From: Sulfitobacter sp. HGT1
GTDB taxonomy: Bacteria > Pseudomonadota > Alphaproteobacteria > Rhodobacterales > Rhodobacteraceae
Assembly (NCBI RefSeq): GCF_013282155.1
Contig: NZ_BLWI01000010.1
Coordinates: 372,001 to 436,000 of the forward strand
DNA length: 64,000 nucleotides
Reading direction: 5' to 3'
The notes below the pieces were generated by a model. That model was not told where the DNA came from. It made no database searches and worked only from the letters and a program-made list of their open reading frames with translations. Each line of letters opens with the position of its first letter. Positions within the stretch are counted from its first letter, which is position 1. The translations under genes were made by a program, and so were the position numbers. Positions 43,776 to 52,266 of the stretch are shown here, one piece after another.

Positions 43776-44060
43776 TCACATGCCCAAGGCTTCTTTATAC
43801 ATCTCCAACACCGCTTCTTCTTCGGCGATATCGTCCTTGTCGCGTTTGCGCAGGGCAATCACCTTGCGCAGCACTTTGGTGTCATAGCCGCGGGACTTCG
43901 CCTCGGCCATGACCTCTTTTTGCTGCTCTGCCAGATCTTTCTTTTCGGAATCAAGGCGTTCGATCCGTTCAACGAACTGGCGAAGCTCGTTTGCAGTGAC
44001 GCGGTAGGTCGCATCGCCAACGACGTCGGCGGATTCGGGGTTGGTGGCACTGTCGCTCAT
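43776..44060 (-). CDS. gapR: GapR-like DNA-binding protein (DUF2312)
   Basis: The 94-residue coiled-coil protein contains the DUF2312 core (FVERIERLDSEKKDLAEQQK, RGYDTKVLRKVIALRKRDKD). In Caulobacter GapR is an essential nucleoid protein that clamps overtwisted DNA ahead of polymerases and stimulates gyrase and topoisomerase IV. The ATG at 44060 gives a length like Caulobacter GapR. The frame is open upstream but not family-like. It lies upstream of tig on the same strand. Confidence 0.93.
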   Translation of the reverse strand: MSDSATNPESADVVGDATYRVTANELRQFVERIERLDSEKKDLAEQQKEVMAEAKSRGYDTKVLRKVIALRKRDKDDIAEEEAVLEMYKEALGM

Positions 44061-44166
44061 TGCGGGGTCCTGTGTCTGGAAAGGGTCAGCGCCCTGACTA
44101 ACGCCGCACCTGCCCTCCCGCAAGCCACACTTGCGATACCTTGCCAATTGAGGTAGCCCGCGCCTC

Positions 44167-44406
44167 ATGGAAAATGCATCAACTTCTCTGTTCGACATCT
44201 TGATCTGGGCCGGCGCGCTGATCTCGCTGGTGGGATTCTTTGGCCTTGTTTGGTGTATCGTCACCGTGATGCGCGCAAAACGCGCCAATCTGCCCGAGGA
44301 TGACATGCGGCTGGTCTTGCAAAAAGCGCTGCCGCTAAACCTTGGCGCGCTGTTTCTGTCGGTGATCGGGCTGATGATGGTCGTGATCGGGATCATGCTG
44401 GGCTAA
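44167..44406 (+). CDS. Small two-helix membrane protein, unknown function
   Basis: The 79-residue protein has two hydrophobic helices (about 10-32 and 55-77) joined by a basic/acidic cytoplasmic loop (MRAKRANLPEDDMRLVLQKA). It is divergent from gapR across 106 bp. I recognise no motif; similar small proteins accompany gapR in Rhodobacterales. Confidence 0.65.
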   Translation: MENASTSLFDILIWAGALISLVGFFGLVWCIVTVMRAKRANLPEDDMRLVLQKALPLNLGALFLSVIGLMMVVIGIMLG

Positions 44407-44512
44407 TCGCAGTCTTTGTGATTTGCTTCTTGCCACACATTCAAAAAACTTTATGTATTATGGCGACGCGGGCCGCTTTGCGCCCTTTCTTAACGTGTGA
44501 TCGGAATAAAAT

Positions 44513-44944
44513 ATGATTGAGATGGATTGGATCTGGGGCCTGATTGGCGGCCTCATCATCGGCTGCGGCGGTGCCGTCTATTTGCTGGGCAACGGGCGCA
44601 TCATGGGGGCCAGCGGCATTATCGGTGGTCTGGTTGACGGGTCGGGCCGCAGCAACTGGATCGAGCGGGTATGTTTCGTCGCGGCGCTGCTTATCGCCCC
44701 TGCGGTACTGATCCTGTTTACGGGAGTTCCTGGGGAAACCAACGTGACCGATAACTATGCCTTGATCGTGATTGGCGGCCTTTTGGTCGGTGTCGGTACA
44801 CGGATCGGCGGCGGCTGTACCTCCGGCCACGGGGTCTGCGGTATTTCGCGGCTGTCCCCACGCGGGATCGTGTCGACCTTGATCTATATCTTTGCGGGCG
44901 CGGTGATGGTTGCTGCCCTGCGCGCCATGACAGGAGCACTGTAA
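44513..44944 (+). CDS. YeeE/YedE family transporter, first half
   Basis: The 143-residue membrane protein has four hydrophobic segments and the signature GGGCTSGHGVCGISRLSPRG with Cys residues that relay thiosulfate in the TsuA/YeeE family. It represents the N-terminal half of a YeeE transporter whose second half is the next gene, 1 bp downstream. It likely imports a sulfur compound (thiosulfate or related). Confidence 0.88.
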   Translation: MIEMDWIWGLIGGLIIGCGGAVYLLGNGRIMGASGIIGGLVDGSGRSNWIERVCFVAALLIAPAVLILFTGVPGETNVTDNYALIVIGGLLVGVGTRIGGGCTSGHGVCGISRLSPRGIVSTLIYIFAGAVMVAALRAMTGAL

Positions 44945-44945
44945 G

Positions 44946-45368
44946 ATGCGGAATATGTTTGCCATTTTGTCCGGTGCCCTGTTCGGCATTGGCCTGTACC
45001 TTGCCGATATGACCAACACGGTCAAAGTTCAGGGGTACCTTGATTTCTTCGGTAATTGGGATCCGACTTTGGCCTTTGTTATGGGCGGCGCGATCTTGCC
45101 AATGGCCGTTGCCTGGGTTTTGACACGCAACCGCAAACCCGTGATTGGCGGCGAATTCCCTGCGCCCGCGCCGGCAAAGTTTGACCGCAAGCTGATCATC
45201 GGTGCCATTCTGTTCGGCATGGGCTGGGGTCTGGTCGGGCTTTGCCCGGGTCCGGCTGTCGCATCGCTGAGCTTTGGCGGCGTTGCAGGGTTGGTCTTTC
45301 TGGTCGCGATGCTGGCGGGCATGTTGATTGCCCCCAAAGTGTCACCACTGCTGGACAGCAAAGGCTGA
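44946..45368 (+). CDS. YeeE/YedE family transporter, second half (DUF6691)
   Basis: The 140-residue membrane protein has about four helices and the conserved GMGWGLVGLCPGPAVASLSFG with the second functional Cys. With the preceding gene it forms a two-subunit version of the one-chain thiosulfate transporter. It is followed after 17 bp by the TIGR01244 gene, and all three probably form a sulfur-handling operon. Confidence 0.88.
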   Translation: MRNMFAILSGALFGIGLYLADMTNTVKVQGYLDFFGNWDPTLAFVMGGAILPMAVAWVLTRNRKPVIGGEFPAPAPAKFDRKLIIGAILFGMGWGLVGLCPGPAVASLSFGGVAGLVFLVAMLAGMLIAPKVSPLLDSKG

Positions 45369-45385
45369 GCTGGTTAAATCAAGCT

Positions 45386-45808
45386 ATGGATATGCGCAAA
45401 ATCACCCCCCGCTTCTTTGCTTCGCCTCAGATTGATCCGTCCGACATGGCCGCGATCGCCGAGGCAGGTATCACCTTGATCCTGTGCAACCGCCCGGATG
45501 CGGAAGTGCCCCCAAGCCATCAGCACGAGGCCATCAAAGCCGCCGCCGAGGCTGCGGGGATCAAATTTGCGTATCAGCCGCTGACCCATCAGACGATGAC
45601 ACCTGATGTCATCGCCAATAACCGCGCGATCAGCACGGCACTGGACGAAACCGTGCTGGCCTATTGCGCGTCAGGGACACGCTCTACCATTGCTTGGGCG
45701 CTTGGTCAGGCTGGCGAAGTTCCTGCCGACGAGCTGATCGAAGCCGCGCGTGCGGGGGGCTATGATCTGTCCCACATGCGCGGCGTCCTAAGCGCGTCAT
45801 ACGCCTAG
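45386..45808 (+). CDS. TIGR01244 sulfur transferase / phosphatase-like domain
   Basis: The 140-residue protein matches the dual-specificity-phosphatase-like domain that is the N-terminal part of Blh (bifunctional sulfur transferase/dioxygenase) proteins. The catalytic loop AYCASGTRSTIAWAL has Cys and Arg but Tyr in place of the usual His before Cys. No dioxygenase domain follows. Together with YeeE it points to sulfide or persulfide metabolism. ATG at 45386; a second ATG two codons on (45392) is possible. Confidence 0.85.
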   Translation: MDMRKITPRFFASPQIDPSDMAAIAEAGITLILCNRPDAEVPPSHQHEAIKAAAEAAGIKFAYQPLTHQTMTPDVIANNRAISTALDETVLAYCASGTRSTIAWALGQAGEVPADELIEAARAGGYDLSHMRGVLSASYA

Positions 45809-45833
45809 GCGACTAGCACGCATAATTTTTCGA

Positions 45834-47162
45834 TCAGCCGGTCTGAAACTGGCTGATCGGGTTTGCGTCATTTCCCTCCCCCTCCTCATCCTCGAAACCC
45901 GGCAGGTCCGACATGTCGGGCATCGGGGCGTTGGCAAAGCCCATTTCAGGATCAGGCAACCCTGACGATGGCAGATCCGGCATTCCTGACGATGGCAGAT
46001 CCGGCATTCCTGACATTGGCATATCAGGCAACCCTGACGTTGGCAGATCCGGCATGCCTGACATTGGCATCCCTTTGTCTGGCATTCCTGACGTCGGGAA
46101 ACCTGATGTCGGCAATCCGAAGTCTGGCAAACCGGCATCGGGCATCTGCGGATGCTCAGGCAATGCAGGCAGGTCTTGCACGCTATAGAAATCTTCGAAT
46201 TGTGCATCTAGTGCGCCTTCGTCGCGCAATGCATTGCCGTCAGTCTCCCTTCGTCTTGGCGCATCCTGTTTTTTCGCACGGTGCTTCAAACGCAATGCGC
46301 GCTGGCCATCCTTCTGGCCCAGCACGCCTTCTCCCAATATCCGCCCCTGCCGTGTGCGCACCTGTGCCGTCTCAAAACTGACATGGCCCAAATCAAGCAC
46401 CTGCCCGACCTGCAATGCCCCTGCCGCCCGGATCGACATCTTGATCTGCGTCAGTGACACGATCAAATCAGCCTTCAGGCCCAAGACATTCTCGCACAGG
46501 GTTTTTCTTGTGCCCGACACGGCACCGTCTTCACCGTCCGGGTCAGTCTGTTCGACCTTGGGCGGTGGCGCAGGTACCGGCAGACAGAACAGCATTTCGC
46601 CCTGCCGCGCCCCTTTGCACAAATCCAGCGTAAAACGCAGGATATGAAATTCATGGGCATCCAGCGCCAGCATCAGCAAGCGCACATCCTGCGCCTTGGC
46701 TCCGAACCGGAACCCCGTCAGCATCCGCTGTTCTTTTTCGGTTTCGGGCAAAGGGGCCGCGCGTTCCAACAGGCTGTTGATCAAGGGCTCGATCAGCGAT
46801 GCATCCGTGGCCGTCATGGCGCGCGCGGGTCCGTCCCCCTTGACCGGATGCACTTCTCCCATTGTTTGCTGCTGGATCAGCCCCCCGACCAGCGCCGGGG
46901 CAACCATCACCGCCCCGCGTGCCCCGGCCGGACCATCCAGCAGGATCAGCAAATGATCGTCCTGAAACACGTCGACACAGGCATCGTTTTCAATAATCTC
47001 CTGCGTCGCCCCCAATGTGGCCACGGGCAGCGAAAACAGATCATTGCCGACTTTGGACAGGGTCAGCCGCAGCGCCTTGAGCACGGAAACAGTGCGCGAC
47101 TGGTGCAAAGCCCGCCCCGCATGCGCCTTGCGCCGCATCACTGATTGTTGCTGCTCCGTCAC
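45834..47162 (-). CDS. FliM/FliN C-terminal (SpoA) domain protein with Gly/Met/Pro repeat tail
   Basis: The 442-residue protein has a FliM-like N-terminal and middle region and a SpoA domain (about 235-305, VSLTQIKMSIRAAGALQVGQ), the fold of the flagellar motor switch proteins FliM/FliN. After about residue 340 come tandem repeats of the type LPSSGMPD and FPTSGMPD, then an acidic end. I choose the GTG at 47162 because GGAG lies 6 nt upstream; a TTG seven codons further up is also open. It follows the histidine kinase by about 65 bp. Whether it works in a flagellar switch or another complex is not known. Confidence 0.8.
   Translation of the reverse strand: MTEQQQSVMRRKAHAGRALHQSRTVSVLKALRLTLSKVGNDLFSLPVATLGATQEIIENDACVDVFQDDHLLILLDGPAGARGAVMVAPALVGGLIQQQTMGEVHPVKGDGPARAMTATDASLIEPLINSLLERAAPLPETEKEQRMLTGFRFGAKAQDVRLLMLALDAHEFHILRFTLDLCKGARQGEMLFCLPVPAPPPKVEQTDPDGEDGAVSGTRKTLCENVLGLKADLIVSLTQIKMSIRAAGALQVGQVLDLGHVSFETAQVRTRQGRILGEGVLGQKDGQRALRLKHRAKKQDAPRRRETDGNALRDEGALDAQFEDFYSVQDLPALPEHPQMPDAGLPDFGLPTSGFPTSGMPDKGMPMSGMPDLPTSGLPDMPMSGMPDLPSSGMPDLPSSGLPDPEMGFANAPMPDMSDLPGFEDEEGEGNDANPISQFQTG
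45950..46140 (-). repeat. Tandem 24-30 bp coding repeats in the FliM-like gene
   Basis: The stretch repeats a core GGCAGATCCGGCATTCCTGAC (plus strand) with variants; two copies at about 45970-46015 are almost identical. They encode SGMPDLPS-type repeats on the minus strand. Such tracts can change in copy number. Confidence 0.7.
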
Positions 47163-47228
47163 TGGATACTCCGCCGGACTCAAAACCCCATTAGGTCAGG
47201 TCTAGACGGTTAATGGTAAAGATGACCT

Positions 47229-49955
47229 TTATGCAGATGCGGCGGCATCAATATTATCACTGGCACCGTTGCGCGGCATCGCAGGCAAAGTCACGCGAAA
47301 TCCGGTGCCCTGCGCATCGGGCAAATAGGTGATATTCCCCTGCAAACGCGTGATAATTTCACGGCAGATCGCAAGGCCCAAACCCGCCCCTTCGCCGCCC
47401 TGTCCCGGAACGCGGGCAAATTTCTCAAAGATCAACGCACGCGATGCCACTTCAATGCCGCTGCCGTTGTCAATAAAATCAATCGCAACCTGATCGCCTT
47501 GCAGCATGACGTTGATCCCCAGTTCCGGCGTGTCAGAGACACAATATTTCTGCGCATTGGTGATCAGATTGATGAACACCTGCGCAAGCCGGTCCAGATC
47601 GGTCTCGAGCATCACGTCTTCGTCGGCGGGGTTTCGAATGATCTTGATCGTGCGGGTATTTGCCGCCTGTGCCGTGGTCACGGCAAGGTCAAGCACCCCG
47701 CGCAATGCGCCCTTTTGCCGGTTCAACGTGACGGCCCCGTTTTCCAGAACCGACAACCCCAGCAGATCGTCCAACAGCCGCGTCAGGCGGATCGTCTCGG
47801 AATGGATGATCGACGCATAGCGGGTCTTTTCCTCGGGGCTTAATGCTTCGGCATCGCGCAAGATTTCCGAGAACGACCGGATTGACGTCATGGGCGTGCG
47901 CAATTCATGGCTGATCTGGCTGAGAAAACTGTCTTTTTGATGCGACAACTGGGTCAACTTGTCATTGGCGCTGCGCAGTTTTTCCGCCGTATCCGACAAT
48001 TCACGCGACTTGATCTCGAGTTGGCTGGAATATTCCAGCATCTGTGCGGATTCGTCGGCCACCGCCAGCAGGTCGCGTACCGATACCGATGTGCCCCCCA
48101 CCAGTTGCGCCACCATCGCATGGGCCGTTGCGGCCCCCACCGATGCCGCAAGCTCGCGCTCCAGCGCCTGAACAAAGCGCGGCGTGGGTTCCGGCAATCC
48201 TTCGGCTTTTTCCTGCAACTGCGCCTGAGCGCGAAAAAACGCCTGCGCCTCGACCGGCCCCAGAATGCGCTGCGCCATGATCATCAGGTCTTCGGTTCCG
48301 GCCTCGGAGGCGGTCCAGCCGCGTGTCGGGCTTGAATGGTCAAAGATGTTGACGAATTGCGCGCCCTGCAACCGCTCCACCGGAGAGGGGAAACTGACCA
48401 GTGATCCAAAAATGAAAGCCAGCGTGTTGAGCGACAGGCTCCAGACCACGGCATGCACGGTCGGGTCCAGCCCGCTGACGCCGAACATCGCCTCGGGGCG
48501 CAGCCATGCCAGCCCCCACAACCCCTGCTCAAAGGTCTGTGCAGACAGCGCTCCGTCGGGGCCAAAGCTGGGCAAGAGCATGGTGAACACCCACACGGAA
48601 AAGCCGATGCACAGGCCGAAAACCGCCCCCGTACGGGTTGCCCCGCGCCAGAACACACCGCCCAGCAAAACCGGCAGAAACTGCGCCACCCCGCCAAAGG
48701 AAATCGTCCCGATGGCCGCCAGCGCGCCACTGCCCCCCGAGGCACGGTAATAGAAATAGCCAAGTGCGATGATAAACAGGATCGACAGCCGCCGCGACAG
48801 GATCACCACATGGCGCACGTCCCCCGACTGCTGCACGGTGCCCTGCCCGAAGGCCAGCCAGATCGGCATCACGATGTGGTTGCTGACCATTGTGGACAGC
48901 GCGAGGGTCGCCACAATCACCATCGACGTCGCTGATGAGAACCCGCCCAGAAACGCCAGCATCGCCAGATTGTTCTGCCCCTGGCTTAACGGCAGGCTCA
49001 GCACGAACAAATCGGGGTTCGACCCTTCGGGCAGCAGGTCAAGCCCGACCACCGCGATCGGCACGACGAACAGGCTCATCATCATCAGATACAGCGGAAA
49101 GGCCCAGCTGGCGATTTGCAGATGGCGTTCGTCGTCGTTTTCAACGACCAGAACCTGAAACATCCGTGGCAAACAGATCAGCGCGGCGGCGGCCAGCAAG
49201 GTCAGCGTCGCCCACCGCCCGCCATCCACCTGCCATGTTCCGATGTCAGACCGGTCGATCTGTGCCATCGCCTCGGTCACGCCGCCGGCAAGGCCCCAGA
49301 CCACAAAGATACCGACGGCAATCAGCGCCAGCAGCTTTACGATGGCTTCGACCGCGATGGCGATCACAACGCCGTGGTGGCGTTCGTTGACGTTCAGGTT
49401 GCGGGTGCCGAACAGGACGGTAAACAGCCCCAGCCCCACCGCCACCCAAAACGCGGCCTGCGCGGTGTTGATCGGGTCGCCGGCCCCTCCGGTCAGGTTT
49501 GGCGGGGCGGCAAATATCGACAGGGACAAGGTAACCGACTGCAATTGCAAGGCAATATAAGGGGTCACGCCGATCACGGCCATCACCGTCACCAGAATAG
49601 CCAACAGGTTCGACTTGCCATAGCGCGATGAAATCAGATCCGCGACCGATGTCACGCGGTGGGACCGCCCGATGCGCACAAGGCGGCGCAGCAGCCACCA
49701 CCAGCCGATCATCACAAGACTGGGGCCCAGATAGATCGTCACATATTCCAGCCCCGACCGCGCGGCATAGCCAACCGCGCCGTAGAACGTCCAGCCGGTG
49801 CAATAAATCGACAGCGACAAGGTATAGACCAAAGGCGAGCGCAACAGCCAGTCGCCCCGCCCTTTGACCGCCGCCCGTTCAGCCGCAAAGGCAACTGCAA
49901 ACAACCCGACAACATACAGCAGGCAAACCGCAATCAGTTGGTTCAGGGACACCAT
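47229..49955 (-). CDS. Sodium/solute symporter-type histidine kinase (CbrA-like)
   Basis: The 908-residue kinase has an N-terminal sodium:solute symporter module (about 13 helices to residue 520), a linker (to 640), a dimerisation/phosphoacceptor domain with the His in FLSQISHELRTPMTSIRSFS, and a HATPase with NLITNAQKYC, IDFIDNGSGI and GAGLGLAICRE. CbrA-like proteins may sense by transporting or binding a solute. The ATG overlaps the small membrane gene stop by 1 nt, and a response regulator gene lies upstream, so all three form one operon. Confidence 0.93.
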   Translation of the reverse strand: MVSLNQLIAVCLLYVVGLFAVAFAAERAAVKGRGDWLLRSPLVYTLSLSIYCTGWTFYGAVGYAARSGLEYVTIYLGPSLVMIGWWWLLRRLVRIGRSHRVTSVADLISSRYGKSNLLAILVTVMAVIGVTPYIALQLQSVTLSLSIFAAPPNLTGGAGDPINTAQAAFWVAVGLGLFTVLFGTRNLNVNERHHGVVIAIAVEAIVKLLALIAVGIFVVWGLAGGVTEAMAQIDRSDIGTWQVDGGRWATLTLLAAAALICLPRMFQVLVVENDDERHLQIASWAFPLYLMMMSLFVVPIAVVGLDLLPEGSNPDLFVLSLPLSQGQNNLAMLAFLGGFSSATSMVIVATLALSTMVSNHIVMPIWLAFGQGTVQQSGDVRHVVILSRRLSILFIIALGYFYYRASGGSGALAAIGTISFGGVAQFLPVLLGGVFWRGATRTGAVFGLCIGFSVWVFTMLLPSFGPDGALSAQTFEQGLWGLAWLRPEAMFGVSGLDPTVHAVVWSLSLNTLAFIFGSLVSFPSPVERLQGAQFVNIFDHSSPTRGWTASEAGTEDLMIMAQRILGPVEAQAFFRAQAQLQEKAEGLPEPTPRFVQALERELAASVGAATAHAMVAQLVGGTSVSVRDLLAVADESAQMLEYSSQLEIKSRELSDTAEKLRSANDKLTQLSHQKDSFLSQISHELRTPMTSIRSFSEILRDAEALSPEEKTRYASIIHSETIRLTRLLDDLLGLSVLENGAVTLNRQKGALRGVLDLAVTTAQAANTRTIKIIRNPADEDVMLETDLDRLAQVFINLITNAQKYCVSDTPELGINVMLQGDQVAIDFIDNGSGIEVASRALIFEKFARVPGQGGEGAGLGLAICREIITRLQGNITYLPDAQGTGFRVTLPAMPRNGASDNIDAAASA

Positions 49956-50230
49956 CAGCTTTGGTTTTCCCGGGCAATCTGGCGCGCGGTCCGCCGCCAC
50001 AGAAACACGCCCAGCACAATCATGCCCAACCAGACCCCAAAGATATAGCGCAGCGCATGAGACGTGGTCACCGCCGGATCGGACGCCTGATCAGGGACCG
50101 GCCACAAAAGCGGCACCAGCCAAAAGGCCAGCGCCAGAACCGGCAGCAGCCGCACGGCATCCATCAAGCGGCGAAACCGGTAGCTGCGCCGTGCCAGAAA
50201 CAGGGGCGATCCGGGCCGGTTGGTGGTCAT
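49955..50230 (-). CDS. Small membrane protein between response regulator and kinase
   Basis: The 91-residue protein has two hydrophobic helices (about 25-43 and 62-82) with basic N- and C-termini (RRSYRFRRL, WRRTARQIARE). It overlaps the response regulator by 4 nt and the kinase by 1 nt, which suggests a tight stoichiometric partner. No family is recognised. It could assist kinase folding or sensing. Confidence 0.7.
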   Translation of the reverse strand: MTTNRPGSPLFLARRSYRFRRLMDAVRLLPVLALAFWLVPLLWPVPDQASDPAVTTSHALRYIFGVWLGMIVLGVFLWRRTARQIARENQS

Positions 50231-50610
50231 GACGGGGTCGGCGTCGCCGTGGTAAGCGACTGGACCGCCTCAAGCATTTCTGCATTCGAAAACGGTTTCG
50301 TCATAAAGCGGCTGACACCGGCACCTTCGGCCATCTCGCGGTCACGGGCCTGCCCGCGCGCGGTCAGCATCAGGATCGGCAGATCGGCAAATCCCGGATC
50401 GGCGCGCAATTCCTTTAAAATCTCGAACCCGCTTTTTCCGGGTAACATCACATCAAGCATCACCAGATCGGGGCGGGCCTTGCGGATCACATCGACTGCC
50501 GTCGCACCATTGGCCAATGTTTCGACCCGCCAGCCCTCGCGGCCCAGCAAAAAGCGGATCGCCTCTGCAATGTTTGTTTCATCCTCGACGAGCACCACGT
50601 GCTTTGCCAT
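50227..50610 (-). CDS. Single-domain response regulator
   Basis: The 127-residue CheY-like receiver has acidic pocket residues in VLVEDET, the phosphoacceptor Asp in LVMLDVMLPGKSGFEIL and the Lys in RFMTKPF. There is no output domain. I use the ATG at 50610 because GGAGGG lies 8 nt upstream. It is translated together with the small membrane protein and the symporter-kinase and is their likely partner. Confidence 0.9.
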   Translation of the reverse strand: MAKHVVLVEDETNIAEAIRFLLGREGWRVETLANGATAVDVIRKARPDLVMLDVMLPGKSGFEILKELRADPGFADLPILMLTARGQARDREMAEGAGVSRFMTKPFSNAEMLEAVQSLTTATPTPS

Positions 50611-50738
50611 CGACATATCCCTCCCCTGAAGGTGCCTGCCGCTTTGAAAAGCGATCTTTGACACCGGTTTGAAGGATGCACCTTATTGCCGGGACTGTCA
50701 AAACACTGTTGGCGCTAACACCGCCGATACACGGGATA

Positions 50739-52037
50739 CTAGACGCCGTCGTTCAGGATCGATGGTTCGCGCCGTGCCGGACAGTGGTCGCGCGGACAGA
50801 CCCGGCAGGTCGCCCCCACATCCAGCCTGGGCCCCGCCGCCAGCCCCTGCGCGGGCAAAATCAACATCACCGACTGCACCAAGGGCTGCGCATTATAGCT
50901 GTGCGCGGATTGGACTTCGCAGGCGGCAATACAGTCGAATTCAGCGTGACTGCGGCCCAATTGCGCCAGCCGTTCCTTGACCACGACGCCGGGGTTTCCC
51001 AACACCGCAAACAGCGGCCACAGCGGGCAGCCCGCGCCAAAACGCGGCACCACGAAACCTTCGATGGATTTGCGGAAAATCACCGTTCCGGACCGGTCGC
51101 AGACCAGCAAACCGGCCCCCAGATCGGGCATTGCGGCCATCCGCCGCAGCACGCGGCCGACCGGTTGATGCAGCTGCTGCGCCAAGGCCATCGGGTCACG
51201 GCCAAGGCTCTCCATCACCTCTGCGAGCCGCGCAATCGGCAAGGCATCCGCATCCACAGCGACCTGTTGCAAGACCGTGCGCGCGATATGGCGGGCCGCG
51301 ACGCTTTTCAATTCGGGCGCGGCCTGGGCCAGCGCCTCGATCGCAGTCTCGTCATGGCCGGCTTGTTCCAACACGGCAAACTGGAACCGGTGCGCCGCCA
51401 GAAAGGCCTCGACCTCTTCTTGGGGGGAACTGGCGGCGGGTGTGGTTTCGGGGTCCGCCTCAAGATAACCGACCAAAGCCTGCGCACTGTCGGCCAGACG
51501 GCGGCTGTCCTGGTCAATGTTGATGTGAAAACGGTCGCGCCATTCGGGTTCAAGCGTCTTGGTATCTGCCAGGATCGACGCCGTGGACCGGATCGCCGCC
51601 GCCGTGGTCAGCAATTCATGCATGGAGGCCGCAAGATGGGGGTCATGGGCCAGACGGTCGGTCAGGGTTTCGATGGTCCGCTCAAGCGTTGCAATGCGCC
51701 GTTGGGTGTTGGCCAGCACATCCGCCCAGCCGGGAAAACGCCCGGCGAATTCATCCGCGCGCCCGACCTCGGGGCCGCTGAGCCCTGCATCAACCGCCGC
51801 CTCGCGCAGGGTGCCAATCAGCGCGGCTTCGGCCCCTTCTGTGAGGGCCGTCGGCTCGACCCCAAGTGCTGCGGCGATGTTCAGCAACAGCTTGCCGCCG
51901 ATTCTGCGGCGGTTGTGTTCGATCAGATTCAGATAGCTGGCCGAGATTCCGATGACATTGGCAAGGTCGGCTTGCTTCTGCCCTGCCATGATCCGCCGCT
52001 CGCGAATACGGCTGCCGGTCAGCGCCTCACGCAACAA
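50739..52037 (-). CDS. ScfR-type transcriptional regulator (XRE HTH, DUF2083)
   Basis: The 432-residue protein has an N-terminal XRE helix-turn-helix (about 9-65, QADLANVIGISASYLNLIEH), a helical middle and a C-terminal DUF2083 domain with a likely metal site (CRVCPRDHCPARREP). ScfR/RamB/MccR family members sense short-chain acyl-CoA and control acetate, propionate or related pathways. Translation probably starts at TTG (52037), the only family-like start. It is divergent from the ABC importer across 229 bp, a likely target. Confidence 0.88.
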   Translation of the reverse strand: MLREALTGSRIRERRIMAGQKQADLANVIGISASYLNLIEHNRRRIGGKLLLNIAAALGVEPTALTEGAEAALIGTLREAAVDAGLSGPEVGRADEFAGRFPGWADVLANTQRRIATLERTIETLTDRLAHDPHLAASMHELLTTAAAIRSTASILADTKTLEPEWRDRFHINIDQDSRRLADSAQALVGYLEADPETTPAASSPQEEVEAFLAAHRFQFAVLEQAGHDETAIEALAQAAPELKSVAARHIARTVLQQVAVDADALPIARLAEVMESLGRDPMALAQQLHQPVGRVLRRMAAMPDLGAGLLVCDRSGTVIFRKSIEGFVVPRFGAGCPLWPLFAVLGNPGVVVKERLAQLGRSHAEFDCIAACEVQSAHSYNAQPLVQSVMLILPAQGLAAGPRLDVGATCRVCPRDHCPARREPSILNDGV

Positions 52038-52266
52038 TAGTCTTAGATCCCGAATTAGCGCGCAATTTCAACGGCTTTCTGCAATGCAACATCATAAAGT
52101 TTACAACTTCCTCGCCTTGTTTGCGAATATATTTACAGAATAAGTGTTTTTATCAAGGGGCTTATTGATTGGTTTTCAGTTTTCCCCTCATATCGTCTTT
52201 GCACCTCTGTGCATCGTGTACATGGAAAATAACCATGACGCGGTTTCAACAATTGGGAGGAAATAC
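52038..52266. promoter_or_regulatory. Divergent control region, ScfR regulator and ABC importer
   Basis: The AT-rich region contains TTTGCGAA at 52120-52127, resembling the TTTGCAAA sites of the RamB/ScfR family. GGGAGG lies before the SBP ATG. Binding by the adjacent ScfR is inferred from arrangement. Confidence 0.4.

Noticed and set aside
47184-47228. CtrA half-site (TTAACC, minus strand) ahead of the SpoA gene
   Set aside because: Only a half-site without the second TTAA at the proper spacing; too weak to call.
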